A stretch of 64,000 bases of DNA from CAVYXA01 sp963846775 (GCA_963846775.1 CAWJXB010000004.1:1-64000); one strand, 5' to 3'. Numbered from the stretch's first letter, positions 43,087-52,240 are shown. The notes: generated by a model from the sequence alone, not told the origin. Numbers and translations are program-made.

Positions 43087-44643
43087 ATGATGAGAAGCAA
43101 CAGCATGAGCAACCGTAAGAGAGGAAGAGTTTATTTGGTCGGAGCAGGTCCGGGTGATCTTGGATTGGTCACGCTGCGGGCGAAGGAGTGCATCGAGAAT
43201 GCGGACGTGATTGTTTACGATTCGCTGGCGAATCCAGAAATACTCGGCTGGGCGCGAGATGAAGCGGAGATCATTTACGCCGGCAAACGGGCGGGGGAAC
43301 ATTCGTTCAAACAGGATGAGATTAATGCATTGGTAATCGAGAAGGGGCGCGCCGGGAAAAATGTCGCTCGATTGAAGGGCGGCGATCCGTTTGTGTTTGG
43401 ACGCGGAGCGGAAGAGGCGAAAGCGATTGTCGATGCCGGGCTCGAATTTGAGATTGTGCCGGGAATTACGTCGGCCATTGCCGGGCCGGCTTACGCAGGA
43501 ATTCCAGTCACGCATCGGGCGGAAAATTCGCACGTGACGTTTTTTACCGGTCACGAAGACCCGGCGAAAACGGAGAGCGCGATTGATTACGCGGCATTGG
43601 CCAAACTCGGCGGGACCCAGGTTATGTTAATGGGTGTGGAACGTCTGGCATCGATCACAGACAAAATGCGCCAACATGGGGTGCGGTCGAATTTGCCGGT
43701 GGCCTTAGTTCGATGGGCGACTACCGGCGCGCAGGAAACCTTGGTCGGCACGCTGGAGGACATCGCGCAGCGGGCTGTCGATGTTGGTTTGGAAGCTCCG
43801 GCGGTGGTGATCTTCGGCGATGTCGTTTCGCTGCGGAAGGACTTGAATTGGTCCGAGAAACGACCGCTTGCGGGCAAACGAATCGTGGTTACGCGAACGC
43901 GGAAACAAGCTGGGGCGCTGAGCGGGAAATTGCGCGCGCTCGGCGCTCAGGTTTTCGAGCTGCCGACGATCCGAATCGAGCCGCCGACCGATCTGCGGGA
44001 TTTCGCCGAGCTGGTCCGGGACGCGCACATGTACGATTGGATCGTGTTCACAAGCGCGAATGGTGTCGATGCGTTCTTCGACATTTTCTTCAAGCTGTAC
44101 GACGACGCGCGTGAGATCGGGGGGGCGCGGATCGCCGCGATCGGTCCGGCCACATCCCAGCGGATAAAGGATTTTCATCTTCATGTCGATCTTCAGCCGG
44201 AGGAGTTTGTCGCTGAGGCAGTTGTGCGCGCCTTTCAGAAGCAAGGTAGCTTTGAGAACCAGCGGATTTTGGTCGTGCGCGCGGAAAAGGCGCGAGACGT
44301 GCTTCCGAAGGGGCTTTCAGCTTTGGGAGCTATTGTGGACGAAGCCTTTGCCTATCGAACAGTCCCGGAGATGCGCGACCCTACCGGCGCGCGCCGGCGT
44401 CTATTGGAGGAGGGAGCCGACCTGATCACGTTCACCAGCTCATCGACGGTGGAGAATTTTTTAGAACTCGGTTTGCCCTGGCCGAAAGGGATGCAGATCG
44501 CGAGCATCGGGCCGATCACGTCGAAAACCGCGCGCGATCGTGGTTTGAAAGTGGCCACGGAAGCGCGCCGGCACGATGTCGATGGCCTGGTAGAGGCGAT
44601 CCACCAATTCTTTGCCGGCAAAAAAGCGATCGTTAGGCAATGA
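43087..44643 (+). CDS. cobA-hemD: uroporphyrinogen-III C-methyltransferase / uroporphyrinogen-III synthase fusion
   Basis: The 518 residues hold two enzymes. The SUMT part (to about residue 255) has VYLVGAGPGDLGLVTL, YDSLANPEIL, KGGDPFVFGRGAEEA and PGITSAIAGPAY, and methylates uroporphyrinogen III toward siroheme or cobalamin. The C-terminal HemD part starts at KRIVVTRTRKQAGALSGKL and includes IVFTSANGVDAFF and ITFTSSSTVENFL, and makes uroporphyrinogen III. ATG 43087 begins the longest form; MSNRKRG at 43105 is possible. The stop overlaps the grpE-like start by 4 nt (ATGA). Confidence 0.93.
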   Translation: MMRSNSMSNRKRGRVYLVGAGPGDLGLVTLRAKECIENADVIVYDSLANPEILGWARDEAEIIYAGKRAGEHSFKQDEINALVIEKGRAGKNVARLKGGDPFVFGRGAEEAKAIVDAGLEFEIVPGITSAIAGPAYAGIPVTHRAENSHVTFFTGHEDPAKTESAIDYAALAKLGGTQVMLMGVERLASITDKMRQHGVRSNLPVALVRWATTGAQETLVGTLEDIAQRAVDVGLEAPAVVIFGDVVSLRKDLNWSEKRPLAGKRIVVTRTRKQAGALSGKLRALGAQVFELPTIRIEPPTDLRDFAELVRDAHMYDWIVFTSANGVDAFFDIFFKLYDDAREIGGARIAAIGPATSQRIKDFHLHVDLQPEEFVAEAVVRAFQKQGSFENQRILVVRAEKARDVLPKGLSALGAIVDEAFAYRTVPEMRDPTGARRRLLEEGADLITFTSSSTVENFLELGLPWPKGMQIASIGPITSKTARDRGLKVATEARRHDVDGLVEAIHQFFAGKKAIVRQ

Positions 44644-45350
44644 TTGGCACGGACGAATTCGCAAGCGCGATGCAGCAGTTGGGCGCCGAGGCCGAAAAGG
44701 TCTTGAGCGCAGGCGATGACGCTGACGCGATAGTCGACAAGGCGGCGCTTTCGCAACTGGTCCAGGATGTGGGGGCGTTGAATTCGCGGCTTGACAATCT
44801 GGAGCGCGTTGTGCCCAGCAAGATCGACGATTTGACGACGGGAAATGCGAGCGCCGTGGACCCTGGATTGGCCGATCATCTCCAGCTCATTGAGGGACAG
44901 TTAGCCGAGCTCATGACTCGGGATGGAAGCAGGCAGAAACTATTCGACTCGCTTCATGCCGAGCTCATCAATTACCGCGACAATTTCATTCGCGAATCGC
45001 TTCAGCGCCCGTTCATTCACGATCTGGTCCTGTTGTTCGACGATCTGACCGAGTTGGCTAAACAACTCGCAACTGCGGCCGAGGAACAAAACGCACGGGG
45101 GCACGTCGCCCGTTGGCGCGATAATTTGCAGAACTCGATTCATTCATTGTTGGAAATTCTGCATCGGTTCGAGGTGAAAGAAGTCGAAACGAAAGAGACG
45201 TTCGACCGCGCGATTCATCGTGCCGTCTGCTTTGAGCCGACGGATTGCGAGCAAGAGGATGGGCAAGTCATGGCACGGGTCCGGCGCGGCTTCATCTGGC
45301 GCGACAGACTAATCCGGCCAGAGGAAGTGATCGTAAAAAAATTTGGTTAG
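44640..45350 (+). CDS. GrpE-like nucleotide exchange factor
   Basis: This 236-residue protein has a long helical N-terminal part, coiled-coil-like in SRLDNLERVVPSKIDDL and QLIEGQLAEL, as in GrpE. The C-terminal beta domain includes DGQVMARVRRGFIWRDRLIR and then PEEVIVKK, matching the family's final strand pattern (RRGY...RLLRPA.V). It is longer than E. coli GrpE (197). As part of an Hsp70 gene cluster it should release ADP from the adjacent Hsp70. It is fused translationally to cobA/hemD by the ATGA overlap, an unusual neighbour for a chaperone gene. Confidence 0.8.
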   Translation: MIGTDEFASAMQQLGAEAEKVLSAGDDADAIVDKAALSQLVQDVGALNSRLDNLERVVPSKIDDLTTGNASAVDPGLADHLQLIEGQLAELMTRDGSRQKLFDSLHAELINYRDNFIRESLQRPFIHDLVLLFDDLTELAKQLATAAEEQNARGHVARWRDNLQNSIHSLLEILHRFEVKEVETKETFDRAIHRAVCFEPTDCEQEDGQVMARVRRGFIWRDRLIRPEEVIVKKFG

Positions 45351-45562
45351 CAAAGATTTAAAGACCCAACGTTCAACGCCACGCCCACCCGAGGCAAGCT
45401 TGGGCGGCCCCGAAAGCTTTCGGGCCTGGGAAGCCGTCTCTTCTTGGATTGGCGTTAGGCGTCTTTTTCATCAAGCGCACGTTCAAAAAGGCCTCTTCTC
45501 CGGCATGAAAACTGCAACGGAGACAAGGGCGGTTACGACCGGAAAATCGACAATTGCTGCCT
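45351..45562. other. intergenic region between grpE-like and Hsp70 genes
   Basis: Within 212 bp there is a CCCGAAAGCTTTCGGG palindrome (45409-45424) and the word GGGCGG near it. No CIRCE-type operator and no obvious promoter can be picked out. An mRNA hairpin here may set the ratio between the two chaperone proteins. Confidence 0.4.
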
Positions 45563-47125
45563 ATGACTAAACGCAAAACAATTGGGATCGATCTCGGGAC
45601 GACATTTTCTGCGGTGTCGCACATCGATGCCTATGGCAAACCGCAGATCATCCCGAACTCGGAGAACGAGCGGATCACGCCGTCGGTGATCTTGTTCGAC
45701 GGCACCAACGTCATTGTTGGGACGCTGGCCAAGAACAATTCAGTGGCTGAAGCGGAAAAGATCGTGGACTTCATCAAGCGCGAAATGGGCAAGCCGAAAG
45801 ATCAATTTAATCGCGAGTTTAATGGGCGGATGTATTCGGCGGAAGAGCTTTCGGCCCTTATCTTGAAAAAGCTGAAGGCGGATGCGGAAAAATATTTGAA
45901 AGAATCGGTGACGGACGCGGTCATCACGGTGCCGGCGTATTTCAATGACGCGGAGCGGACGGCGACGATCACGGCAGGACAATTGGCGGGGTTGAATGTG
46001 CTGCAATTGGTGAATGAGCCGACGGCGGCGGCGCTGGCTTACGGGCTGGATAAACTCGATGATAACCAGACCGTGTTCGTGTTCGATCTGGGCGGGGGCA
46101 CGTTCGACGTGACGATCATGCGGATCGAGGGCCACAAGATCGACATCGTGGCGACAAACGGTGATCATCGGCTCGGCGGCAAAGATTGGGACGACGTGAT
46201 CGTGAATTATGTCGCCGATGTATTCGATCGCGAACACGGCAAAAATCCGTTGCTAGATTTGCAGAGCTACCAGGACCTTCAGACTCGCGCCGTCGGGGCG
46301 AAGATGCAGCTTTCGACGCGGAAGAGCACGACTCTCGTCCATCATCACGACGGGACGAGCGTGAAACTGGAACTGAATCGGAACGAATTCGAGGAGCGGA
46401 CGCGGCACTTGATCGAGAAATGCAAAACGATCTGCGAAATCGTGATGCAGGAAGCGAACATGAAGTGGGAGGACATCGACAAGATTTTGCTCGTGGGCGG
46501 GATGACGCGAATGCCGATGGTGCGCGAGATGGTGGCGAGCCTGGCTCCTGTGCCGGTGGTGGATGAAGTGAATCCCGATGAAGCTGTCGCCATGGGCGCG
46601 GCGATTCAGGCCACGCTCGCGGTTTTGCGCGAGGAGGAAATATCTGGCGAGAAGACGTTGAGCGACGATACGCGCCGTAAATTTTCGTCGGCTGACGGGC
46701 ATTTGATGCAGGTGACTGATATCACGTCACACACGTTAGGGGTCGTGCTCTGGGATGAGAACCAGCTCGAGGAATACGTTTTCCCGATGATCCGGAAACG
46801 GACGTCGATCCCGGCGACGGCAAAGAATTCGTTCGGCACGGCCTCATCAAACATGCCACGCGCGGTGGTGCGCGTGGTGGAAGGCGAAAGCACGTTGCCG
46901 ACGGAATGCACTCCGTTAGGCATTTGCCATATCCAGCTCCCGGCATTTTTGCCGAAGGGATCCCCCGTGGATCTGACTTACCAGTACAATGCCAATCAGG
47001 TGCTTCAGATCTCGGTCCAAGCCTGCGGCAACACGGCCCAGGTGTCGATCGAAAGGAATACCGGCCTGGCGCCGGATGAAATCAGCAAGGCCACCTCGAA
47101 TCTCGACGAGTTGACCGTGCAATGA
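45563..47125 (+). CDS. Hsp70-family chaperone lacking the helical lid
   Basis: The ATPase domain is complete: IGIDLGTTFSAVSHID, VPAYFNDAERTATI, NEPTAAALAYGLD, VFDLGGGTFDVTIM and LLVGGMTRMP. The substrate-binding beta domain follows (HTLGVVLWDENQ, LPTECTPLGICHIQLP, YQYNANQVLQI). The protein ends at about residue 520, soon after it, where DnaK continues for about 100 residues of alpha lid. A lidless form binds clients more loosely. ATG 45563 is used; three codons upstream are in frame but unlikely. It is 1 bp from the SUMF1 gene and follows a GrpE-like gene, so it forms a dedicated set. Confidence 0.92.
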   Translation: MTKRKTIGIDLGTTFSAVSHIDAYGKPQIIPNSENERITPSVILFDGTNVIVGTLAKNNSVAEAEKIVDFIKREMGKPKDQFNREFNGRMYSAEELSALILKKLKADAEKYLKESVTDAVITVPAYFNDAERTATITAGQLAGLNVLQLVNEPTAAALAYGLDKLDDNQTVFVFDLGGGTFDVTIMRIEGHKIDIVATNGDHRLGGKDWDDVIVNYVADVFDREHGKNPLLDLQSYQDLQTRAVGAKMQLSTRKSTTLVHHHDGTSVKLELNRNEFEERTRHLIEKCKTICEIVMQEANMKWEDIDKILLVGGMTRMPMVREMVASLAPVPVVDEVNPDEAVAMGAAIQATLAVLREEEISGEKTLSDDTRRKFSSADGHLMQVTDITSHTLGVVLWDENQLEEYVFPMIRKRTSIPATAKNSFGTASSNMPRAVVRVVEGESTLPTECTPLGICHIQLPAFLPKGSPVDLTYQYNANQVLQISVQACGNTAQVSIERNTGLAPDEISKATSNLDELTVQ

Positions 47126-47126
47126 G

Positions 47127-48728
47127 ATGACTACATGCGACATCACGTTTCCCATTCCACTTCCCGACGACCCCAAAAAATGGGGAGGCTGGGGTAATTA
47201 CAGTTCGCCGAACTTCTACGATCGACTCTGTCTCGATCCCTCGTCGAATCCGAGCAACGAGCTCATTGAGGAACGTTGCCGGGAACTGCTCCGGTGGTGG
47301 CAGAAGAAGCTGCCGCTGAAAAACCAGCCGAGCAATCCCCTGGCGCAGTTGCTCCGCGCCGGCTTGGACGAATCCTCCCGTTATCTAACCGAAGCGCGGG
47401 TCGAGTTGCTCAATCCGGAGCGGCGGCGTGCGATTGATCAGAAATTGGCGGCCGCGCAGCGGGACGAGCTGATCGAGGAGTTTAAGAAATATTTCATTTT
47501 CTCGGTGGAAGATGGTCTTCTCTCCGAACAGGCCGAGCGGAACCTTCTCTACTTTGGCGCGGGCCGTGGCCTAACAAACGAGGAGATGCTCGCGATCATT
47601 GAATCGGAGTTGGCAGAGCACGGCCTGAAACGCGACGAGAAAAAGGAGGTCGAAAAACCGGCAGCGGCACAGACGAATGGTGCAGCCCCAGCCAACCCGC
47701 GAGAGGAATTTCTGCGGCTCTTGCGTCTGAGCGGGTTGGACAACGATTCGATTACTGACGACCAGCGCGATGCCTTGATCAACATGGCCGAGAACCTTGG
47801 TCTCGACCCCGGTGACGGCGAAGATCTGGTCGATCTTTATCTCGAAGAAACGGAGGAGAAAACGCTCGCGGCCGTTGTCAAACCCACGCCGGCACGGCTT
47901 GAAAGCGCCCAAGCTCCAGTTGCGGTTCGTTCCAAAGAAAAGCCGCCGGTGACGGCGAAGAAGGAGATGAATCCGCAAGCGGAACGGCTGCGTCACACGA
48001 ATTTCCAATGCTCACTCGGGTTCGAGATGTTGTTCGTTCCTTCGGGCGAATTCACGATGGGCAGTGAAGAGACGGGGGCCGCCCCTAACGAGCGACCGCT
48101 CACGCGCGTGACGGTCAGCCGTTTTTACATGTCGCGTTATTTAATCACTAACACCATCTACGAAACTTTCGATCCACGCCACGCGCGGAAGCGAATACCC
48201 GGCGCGGGCGATCTTCATCCGGTGGTGTATGTGAGCAGCCAGGAAGCGATGAGCTTTTGCCAATGGCTGGGCGCACGGGAGCGAAGAAAATTCCGGCTGC
48301 CGACGGAAGCGGAATGGGAGTACGCCGCCCGCGGAACCGATGGGCGGCGGTACCCCTGGGGCCGACACACTGGCCGGGATCTGGCGAATTTCGCTGACAA
48401 TAAGTCCGGGCTCCCCCAAAGGGATCCCGAAATCGACGACGGTCATCCGATGACTTCGCCAGTCGGAGCGTTCCCGTTTGGCGCAAGCCCTTTTGGCATC
48501 GAAGATATGTCCGGAAACGTTTGGGAATGGTGCCTGGATTATTACGCGCCCTATGCCGGCGGAACGAAAACGAATCCCCACGGCCCGGTCAACGGCTCGC
48601 GCCGCGTCTGTCGCGGCGGGAGTTGGAAATCGCGTTTCAGCAGCCTGCGCACGACCGTGCGCGGCTCAAACGCGCCGCTGTTTTCCTGCAACGATCTTGG
48701 CTTTCGCGTCGTGTGCGAGTGCGAATGA
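47127..48728 (+). CDS. J-like domain fused to a SUMF1/formylglycine-enzyme-fold domain
   Basis: The protein has 533 residues. At about 26-110, NFYDRLCLDPSSNPSNELIE and LTEARVELLNPERRRAIDQK match helices I and IV of a J-domain. The HPD tripeptide that activates Hsp70 is missing (the loop reads RWWQKKLP). Residues 115-260 hold two helical repeats (DGLLSEQAERNLL; DNDSITDDQRDALINM). From about 290 comes the SUMF1 fold (MLFVPSGEFTMGSEE, RLPTEAEWEYAARG, GNVWEWCLD, LGFRVVCE). The two catalytic Cys of formylglycine enzymes are absent (GGSWKSRFSSLRT). The gene follows the Hsp70 by 1 bp. Confidence 0.83.
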   Translation: MTTCDITFPIPLPDDPKKWGGWGNYSSPNFYDRLCLDPSSNPSNELIEERCRELLRWWQKKLPLKNQPSNPLAQLLRAGLDESSRYLTEARVELLNPERRRAIDQKLAAAQRDELIEEFKKYFIFSVEDGLLSEQAERNLLYFGAGRGLTNEEMLAIIESELAEHGLKRDEKKEVEKPAAAQTNGAAPANPREEFLRLLRLSGLDNDSITDDQRDALINMAENLGLDPGDGEDLVDLYLEETEEKTLAAVVKPTPARLESAQAPVAVRSKEKPPVTAKKEMNPQAERLRHTNFQCSLGFEMLFVPSGEFTMGSEETGAAPNERPLTRVTVSRFYMSRYLITNTIYETFDPRHARKRIPGAGDLHPVVYVSSQEAMSFCQWLGARERRKFRLPTEAEWEYAARGTDGRRYPWGRHTGRDLANFADNKSGLPQRDPEIDDGHPMTSPVGAFPFGASPFGIEDMSGNVWEWCLDYYAPYAGGTKTNPHGPVNGSRRVCRGGSWKSRFSSLRTTVRGSNAPLFSCNDLGFRVVCECE

Positions 48729-48795
48729 CCACGATTGTAAATCGAGAATGGAGAATCGTTAGATCGGCGAAACTCCCGGTTCAAGATTTAACGAG

Positions 48796-48990
48796 TCACG
48801 GATTAAAGCGGAACTTCGTTCGAATGCGCTTGGCGTTGGCCTTGGCTTTGCGGCGATGCTTTTGCGAAGGGGTCTCAAAGGCGCGCAAACGGCGGACCTC
48901 TTCCAGAATTCCCTCGGCGTCCAGCTTGTTTTTCAGCCGCTTTAGCGCGCGATCGACAGGTTCACCTTTGCGAACGATCACTTCTGGCAT
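48796..48990 (-). CDS. rpsU: 30S ribosomal protein S21
   Basis: This small ribosomal protein has 64 residues. PEVIVRKGEPVDRALKRLKN is the S21 start, ETPSQKHRRKAKANAKR its basic middle, and the final RTKFRFNP is typical. It sits on the minus strand, convergent with the SUMF1 gene. The upstream stretch (48991-49030) contains an AT-rich ATTTAGATC. It is not damaged. Confidence 0.95.
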   Translation of the reverse strand: MPEVIVRKGEPVDRALKRLKNKLDAEGILEEVRRLRAFETPSQKHRRKAKANAKRIRTKFRFNP

Positions 48991-49134
48991 TAATAATCAA
49001 CTCCTGATCTAAATTGGGTTCGTAAAAAACTGGCGGAGCCTACGCGGGCTCGGGAGCCGCGTCAAATCTGGGCTCGTTGGCCATTTTGTCTGGACCATTG
49101 ACAATGCGCAGGCGTGCTCCATAGGCTTTGAGTC

Positions 49135-49515
49135 GTGCTTCGCTTACTTGGCCGGGTATTGCTGGTCGTTGCGCTTTCGCTGGCAATTGGTCTGCACTGG
49201 CTTGTCCTTCAGTCGGTCGCATGGACGGCAATGGTCGTAAAGTACTCCAAGCAACAGTCGCTGGGCGTCGCGATCTGCCAGACTTTCGATGGCGATCATC
49301 CTTGCTCGCTCTGCCATGTGGTAAACAAAGGCAAAAATTCCGAGAAAAAGTCTGACGTCCAACCCGCTTCGCAGAGGATCGACATGATCTGTTCAACGCG
49401 AAGTTTTCGGTTGTGGGCGCCATTCGCACGCGTCGATTACCGACTGGCAGACATCTTTGCCTGTCAGACCGGTAAGTCGCCCCCGGTTCCACCGCCGCGG
49501 TTCCTGCTGAGCTAG
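49135..49515 (+). CDS. exported Cys-motif protein of unknown function
   Basis: This 126-residue protein begins at GTG 49135 with one hydrophobic anchor (LLGRVLLVVALSLAIGLHW). It contains FDGDHPCSLCHVVNKGK, a CxxC with an adjacent His, of the kind that binds metal or forms a disulfide. The C-terminal part ends in PPVPPPRFLLS. I do not recognise the family. It precedes a beta-barrel protein whose mature N-terminus has CDLCGC, so both may bind metal in the envelope. No ribosome binding site is visible. Confidence 0.65.
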   Translation: MLRLLGRVLLVVALSLAIGLHWLVLQSVAWTAMVVKYSKQQSLGVAICQTFDGDHPCSLCHVVNKGKNSEKKSDVQPASQRIDMICSTRSFRLWAPFARVDYRLADIFACQTGKSPPVPPPRFLLS

Positions 49516-49616
49516 TTCTCGCGTTCCGGTCGCGCCGCGTGTGTGCGCGGAATGCATCGCCGGCACGTTATTTACCAAGGACATTCGCGAGCGTTCGCGG
49601 TGTGTTCTCACTTTCC

Positions 49617-49622
49617 AGGAGG
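49617..49622 (+). promoter_or_regulatory. strong Shine-Dalgarno sequence for the CDLCGC protein
   Basis: AGGAGG lies 6 nt before ATG 49629. It is unusually perfect for this window, where most genes have none. Confidence 0.85.
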
Positions 49623-49628
49623 AACCAA

Positions 49629-50645
49629 ATGAAAATTTTACGATTACTTTCTCTGTTGACCTTGCTTTGTTCGGTCACAACGCGCGCTTGTGACTTGTGC
49701 GGTTGTTACACGCCACAGGAAAACACAATGGCGTCGGAGACGACGCAATTGAGCGGCTTTTACGGCGCAATCGCTGAGCAATTCACTTCGTTCGGGACGC
49801 TGCAGTTCGAGGGGCACGAGGTCGACAATCCGACGGGTCAATATCTGAACAGCGCGATCACTCAACTCGTGGCTGGTTATGACCTAACGAGCCGGTTTGC
49901 TCTGCAAGTAAATGTCCCAATCATCTTTCGCGACTTTAAAAGACCGGAGGGGTTCGCGATTGATCGCGGTAATGTTTCCGGACTTGGCGATGTGTCGCTC
50001 CTGCTTAAGACGGTCGCGTTTCATTACTCGTCCGCGGCGCGCCGATCGTTTGATGTTCAAGGCAAGAATCCGGTCGCAGTCGAGCATGAACCGGATTTTA
50101 CGGTGTCGGCGATTCTGCTGACGGGCGTGAAATTTCCAACCGGCGCGACTGGCCGGTTAAAAGAGGAATTCCATGAAGTGGAAATCCCCGGCGCGCCAGA
50201 GAGCGGGATTCACGGACACGACCTCACTCTCGGCACTGGTTCGTATGACGGCATCTTCGGCGAGCAAACATCGGTCCGTTACAAGAGCTTCTTTTTCGAC
50301 GGGAATGTCCAGTTCACGCTGCGCGGCGATGGCGCGCATCAATATCATTTCGCCAGCGATCTGACTTGGGCGGGTGGCCCTGGATATTATGTGATTCGCC
50401 GCGCCGATACGATGGCCGGTTTTCAGTTCGATGTTACCGGCGAACACAAGGATGTCGATCGATTCCGTGGCAAACCGGCGGAGGACACCGGAATTACATC
50501 CATCTTTGTCGGCCCGCGCCTCATCGCTGCGCTCGGTCGCTGGAGTGCAGAATTGGCTGTCGATCTTCCGGTCTCGATCGACAATACCGCACTGCAAGCC
50601 GTCCCTGATTATCGCCTGCGCGGCGGCTTCGCGGTGCAGTTTTAG
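49629..50645 (+). CDS. outer-membrane beta-barrel-type protein with N-terminal CDLCGC motif
   Basis: The 338 residues start at ATG 49629 after a perfect AGGAGG. The signal peptide is KILRLLSLLTLLCSVTTRA, and the mature end begins CDLCGCYTPQ. The rest looks like amphipathic strands (FYGAIAEQFTSFGTLQF, FALQVNVPIIFRDF, DVSLLLKTVAFHY, GRWSAELAVDLPVS) ending in Phe (GGFAVQF), as outer-membrane barrels do. The transporter or assay family (phenol or metal related) is not certain. The Cys cluster may hold a metal or a lipid. It is preceded by the CSLC protein. Confidence 0.72.
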   Translation: MKILRLLSLLTLLCSVTTRACDLCGCYTPQENTMASETTQLSGFYGAIAEQFTSFGTLQFEGHEVDNPTGQYLNSAITQLVAGYDLTSRFALQVNVPIIFRDFKRPEGFAIDRGNVSGLGDVSLLLKTVAFHYSSAARRSFDVQGKNPVAVEHEPDFTVSAILLTGVKFPTGATGRLKEEFHEVEIPGAPESGIHGHDLTLGTGSYDGIFGEQTSVRYKSFFFDGNVQFTLRGDGAHQYHFASDLTWAGGPGYYVIRRADTMAGFQFDVTGEHKDVDRFRGKPAEDTGITSIFVGPRLIAALGRWSAELAVDLPVSIDNTALQAVPDYRLRGGFAVQF

Positions 50646-50857
50646 CCGCGCAAATTGGCAGGGCTGGGTAGCACACGCGGCCCGCGTGTTCGGTTGCGGC
50701 GTCCCTCCGAAACAAATTTTGCTAGGAATGAGATTTTCAAACCTCATGGGGTACGACAAAGAGTTCGCGATCGCGAGGACGCACTCGCCCGCGCGCTTGA
50801 GACACGCGCAACCCAATCCATTTGCCGCGCGCAGGCGCGGCCTCTACAATCTGCGCC

Positions 50858-52138
50858 ATGCTCGATATTCGCCTGATCCGCGAGAAACCCGATTGCGTTA
50901 GGCAACGTCTTGCTACGCGTGGCGGCGGCGACGAGACCAAGGTCGACAAGGTCCTTCAAATCGACGCCGAGCGGCGGAAAGCAGAAACCGAGTTGCAGCA
51001 GTTACAATCGGAGCGAAATCGGCTGAGCAAAGAAATCGGTGCGAAAAAATCACGTGGCGAACCGACGGATGAAATTCAAGAGCGCGTCCGGCGTACCGGT
51101 GAGGCGATAGGCGATCTCACACAAGAAGTGGACGAGGCTGGGACGCGCCAAAAGGGTTTGCTCTTGGAAATTCCCAACCTACCGCACGAAACGGTACCGG
51201 TGGGGCCGGACGCGAGCGCGAATCCGGTGGTGCGGACTTGGGGTGAGAAACCGAAACTGAGCGCCGAGGTTCTCGATCATGTGGCGATCGGATCGAGACT
51301 GAAGCTTTTTGATCTGGAGCGCGCCGCAAAATTGAGCGGGAGCGGCTTCATCTGTTTTACCGGCGCCGGCGCGCGATTGGAGCGAGCGTTGATCCAGTTC
51401 ATGCTCGATCTGCACACGCGCGAGCATGGCTACGCCGAGATCAGTCCGCCGTTCCTGGTACGGCGGGATTGCATGATCGGCACCTCGCAATTGCCTAAGT
51501 TCGAAGCCGACATGTATGGATTGGAGGAAGGCCAGCTCTTTCTCGCGCCGACAGCGGAAGTACCGGTGACGAATTTTCATCGCGAAGAGATCCTCGCCGC
51601 GGTCGATCTTCCAAAAAAATTCGTTGCTTACACGCCTTGTTTTCGACGCGAAGCGGGATCGGCCGGGCGCGAGACGCGCGGGATCATTCGTGTCCACCAA
51701 TTCGACAAGGTGGAGTTGGTGAAAATCACCACGCCAGAAAAATCATACCAGGAACTTGAGACGTTAACGGGGGATGCAGAGCAAATTTTGCAACTGCTCG
51801 GCCTGCATTATCGCGTGGTCGCGCTCTGCACCGGCGATCTTGGATTCGGTTCCGCCAAAACCTACGACATCGAAGTCTGGTCGCCTGGCCAAAACGGGTA
51901 TCTGGAGGTTTCGAGCTGCTCAAATTTCGAGGATTTTCAGGCGCGCCGGATGAATATGCGGTTCAAAGATGCCGATGGGAAAAATCGGTTTTGCCACACG
52001 CTCAATGGCTCGGGCTTGGCCTTGCCGCGCTTGTTTGCCGCGCTCATCGAATCGATGCAACAGACCAACGGATCGGTGCGAATTCCGGAAAAATTGCGCC
52101 CTTATTTCGGGGCGGAGAAGATCGGAAATGGCGAATGA
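50858..52138 (+). CDS. serS: serine--tRNA ligase
   Basis: SerS charges tRNA-Ser. The N-terminal long coiled coil (RKAETELQQLQSERNRLSK) grips the variable arm of the tRNA. The class II core shows motif 2 (FRREAGSAGRETRGIIRVHQ) and motif 3 (NGSGLALPRLFAALIE). From ATG 50858 it has 426 residues, which is the usual length; the ORF opens at 50822, but the earlier part is not SerS-like. The stop is the first TGA of the TGACGAA-word repeat that follows. Confidence 0.97.
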   Translation: MLDIRLIREKPDCVRQRLATRGGGDETKVDKVLQIDAERRKAETELQQLQSERNRLSKEIGAKKSRGEPTDEIQERVRRTGEAIGDLTQEVDEAGTRQKGLLLEIPNLPHETVPVGPDASANPVVRTWGEKPKLSAEVLDHVAIGSRLKLFDLERAAKLSGSGFICFTGAGARLERALIQFMLDLHTREHGYAEISPPFLVRRDCMIGTSQLPKFEADMYGLEEGQLFLAPTAEVPVTNFHREEILAAVDLPKKFVAYTPCFRREAGSAGRETRGIIRVHQFDKVELVKITTPEKSYQELETLTGDAEQILQLLGLHYRVVALCTGDLGFGSAKTYDIEVWSPGQNGYLEVSSCSNFEDFQARRMNMRFKDADGKNRFCHTLNGSGLALPRLFAALIESMQQTNGSVRIPEKLRPYFGAEKIGNGE

Positions 52139-52240
52139 CCAAGTCCGAATGACGAATGGCGAAAACGGTGCGGCGGTTCTTCTTCGTCATTCGTGCTTTG
52201 TCATTGATGCGTCACTGGTCATTCGGGCTTCGTCATTCTC
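52127..52240. repeat. TGACGAA-word palindromic repeat, copy 3
   Basis: It lies between the convergent serS and DUF72 genes. The left arm reads GGCGAATGACC and GTCCGAATGACGAATGGCG, and the right arm TTCTTCGTCATTCGTGC and GGGCTTCGTCATTCTC. It supplies the stop of serS and the last 15 or so codons of the DUF72 gene. Confidence 0.85.

Noticed and set aside
45351..45562. CIRCE heat-shock operator before the Hsp70 gene
   Set aside because: No TTAGCACTC inverted repeat is present. The palindrome there is of a different, repeated type.
47900..48728. Functional formylglycine-generating enzyme or sulfatase maturation system
   Set aside because: The catalytic Cys pair is absent and no sulfatase gene is nearby. 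Only the SUMF1 fold is supported.
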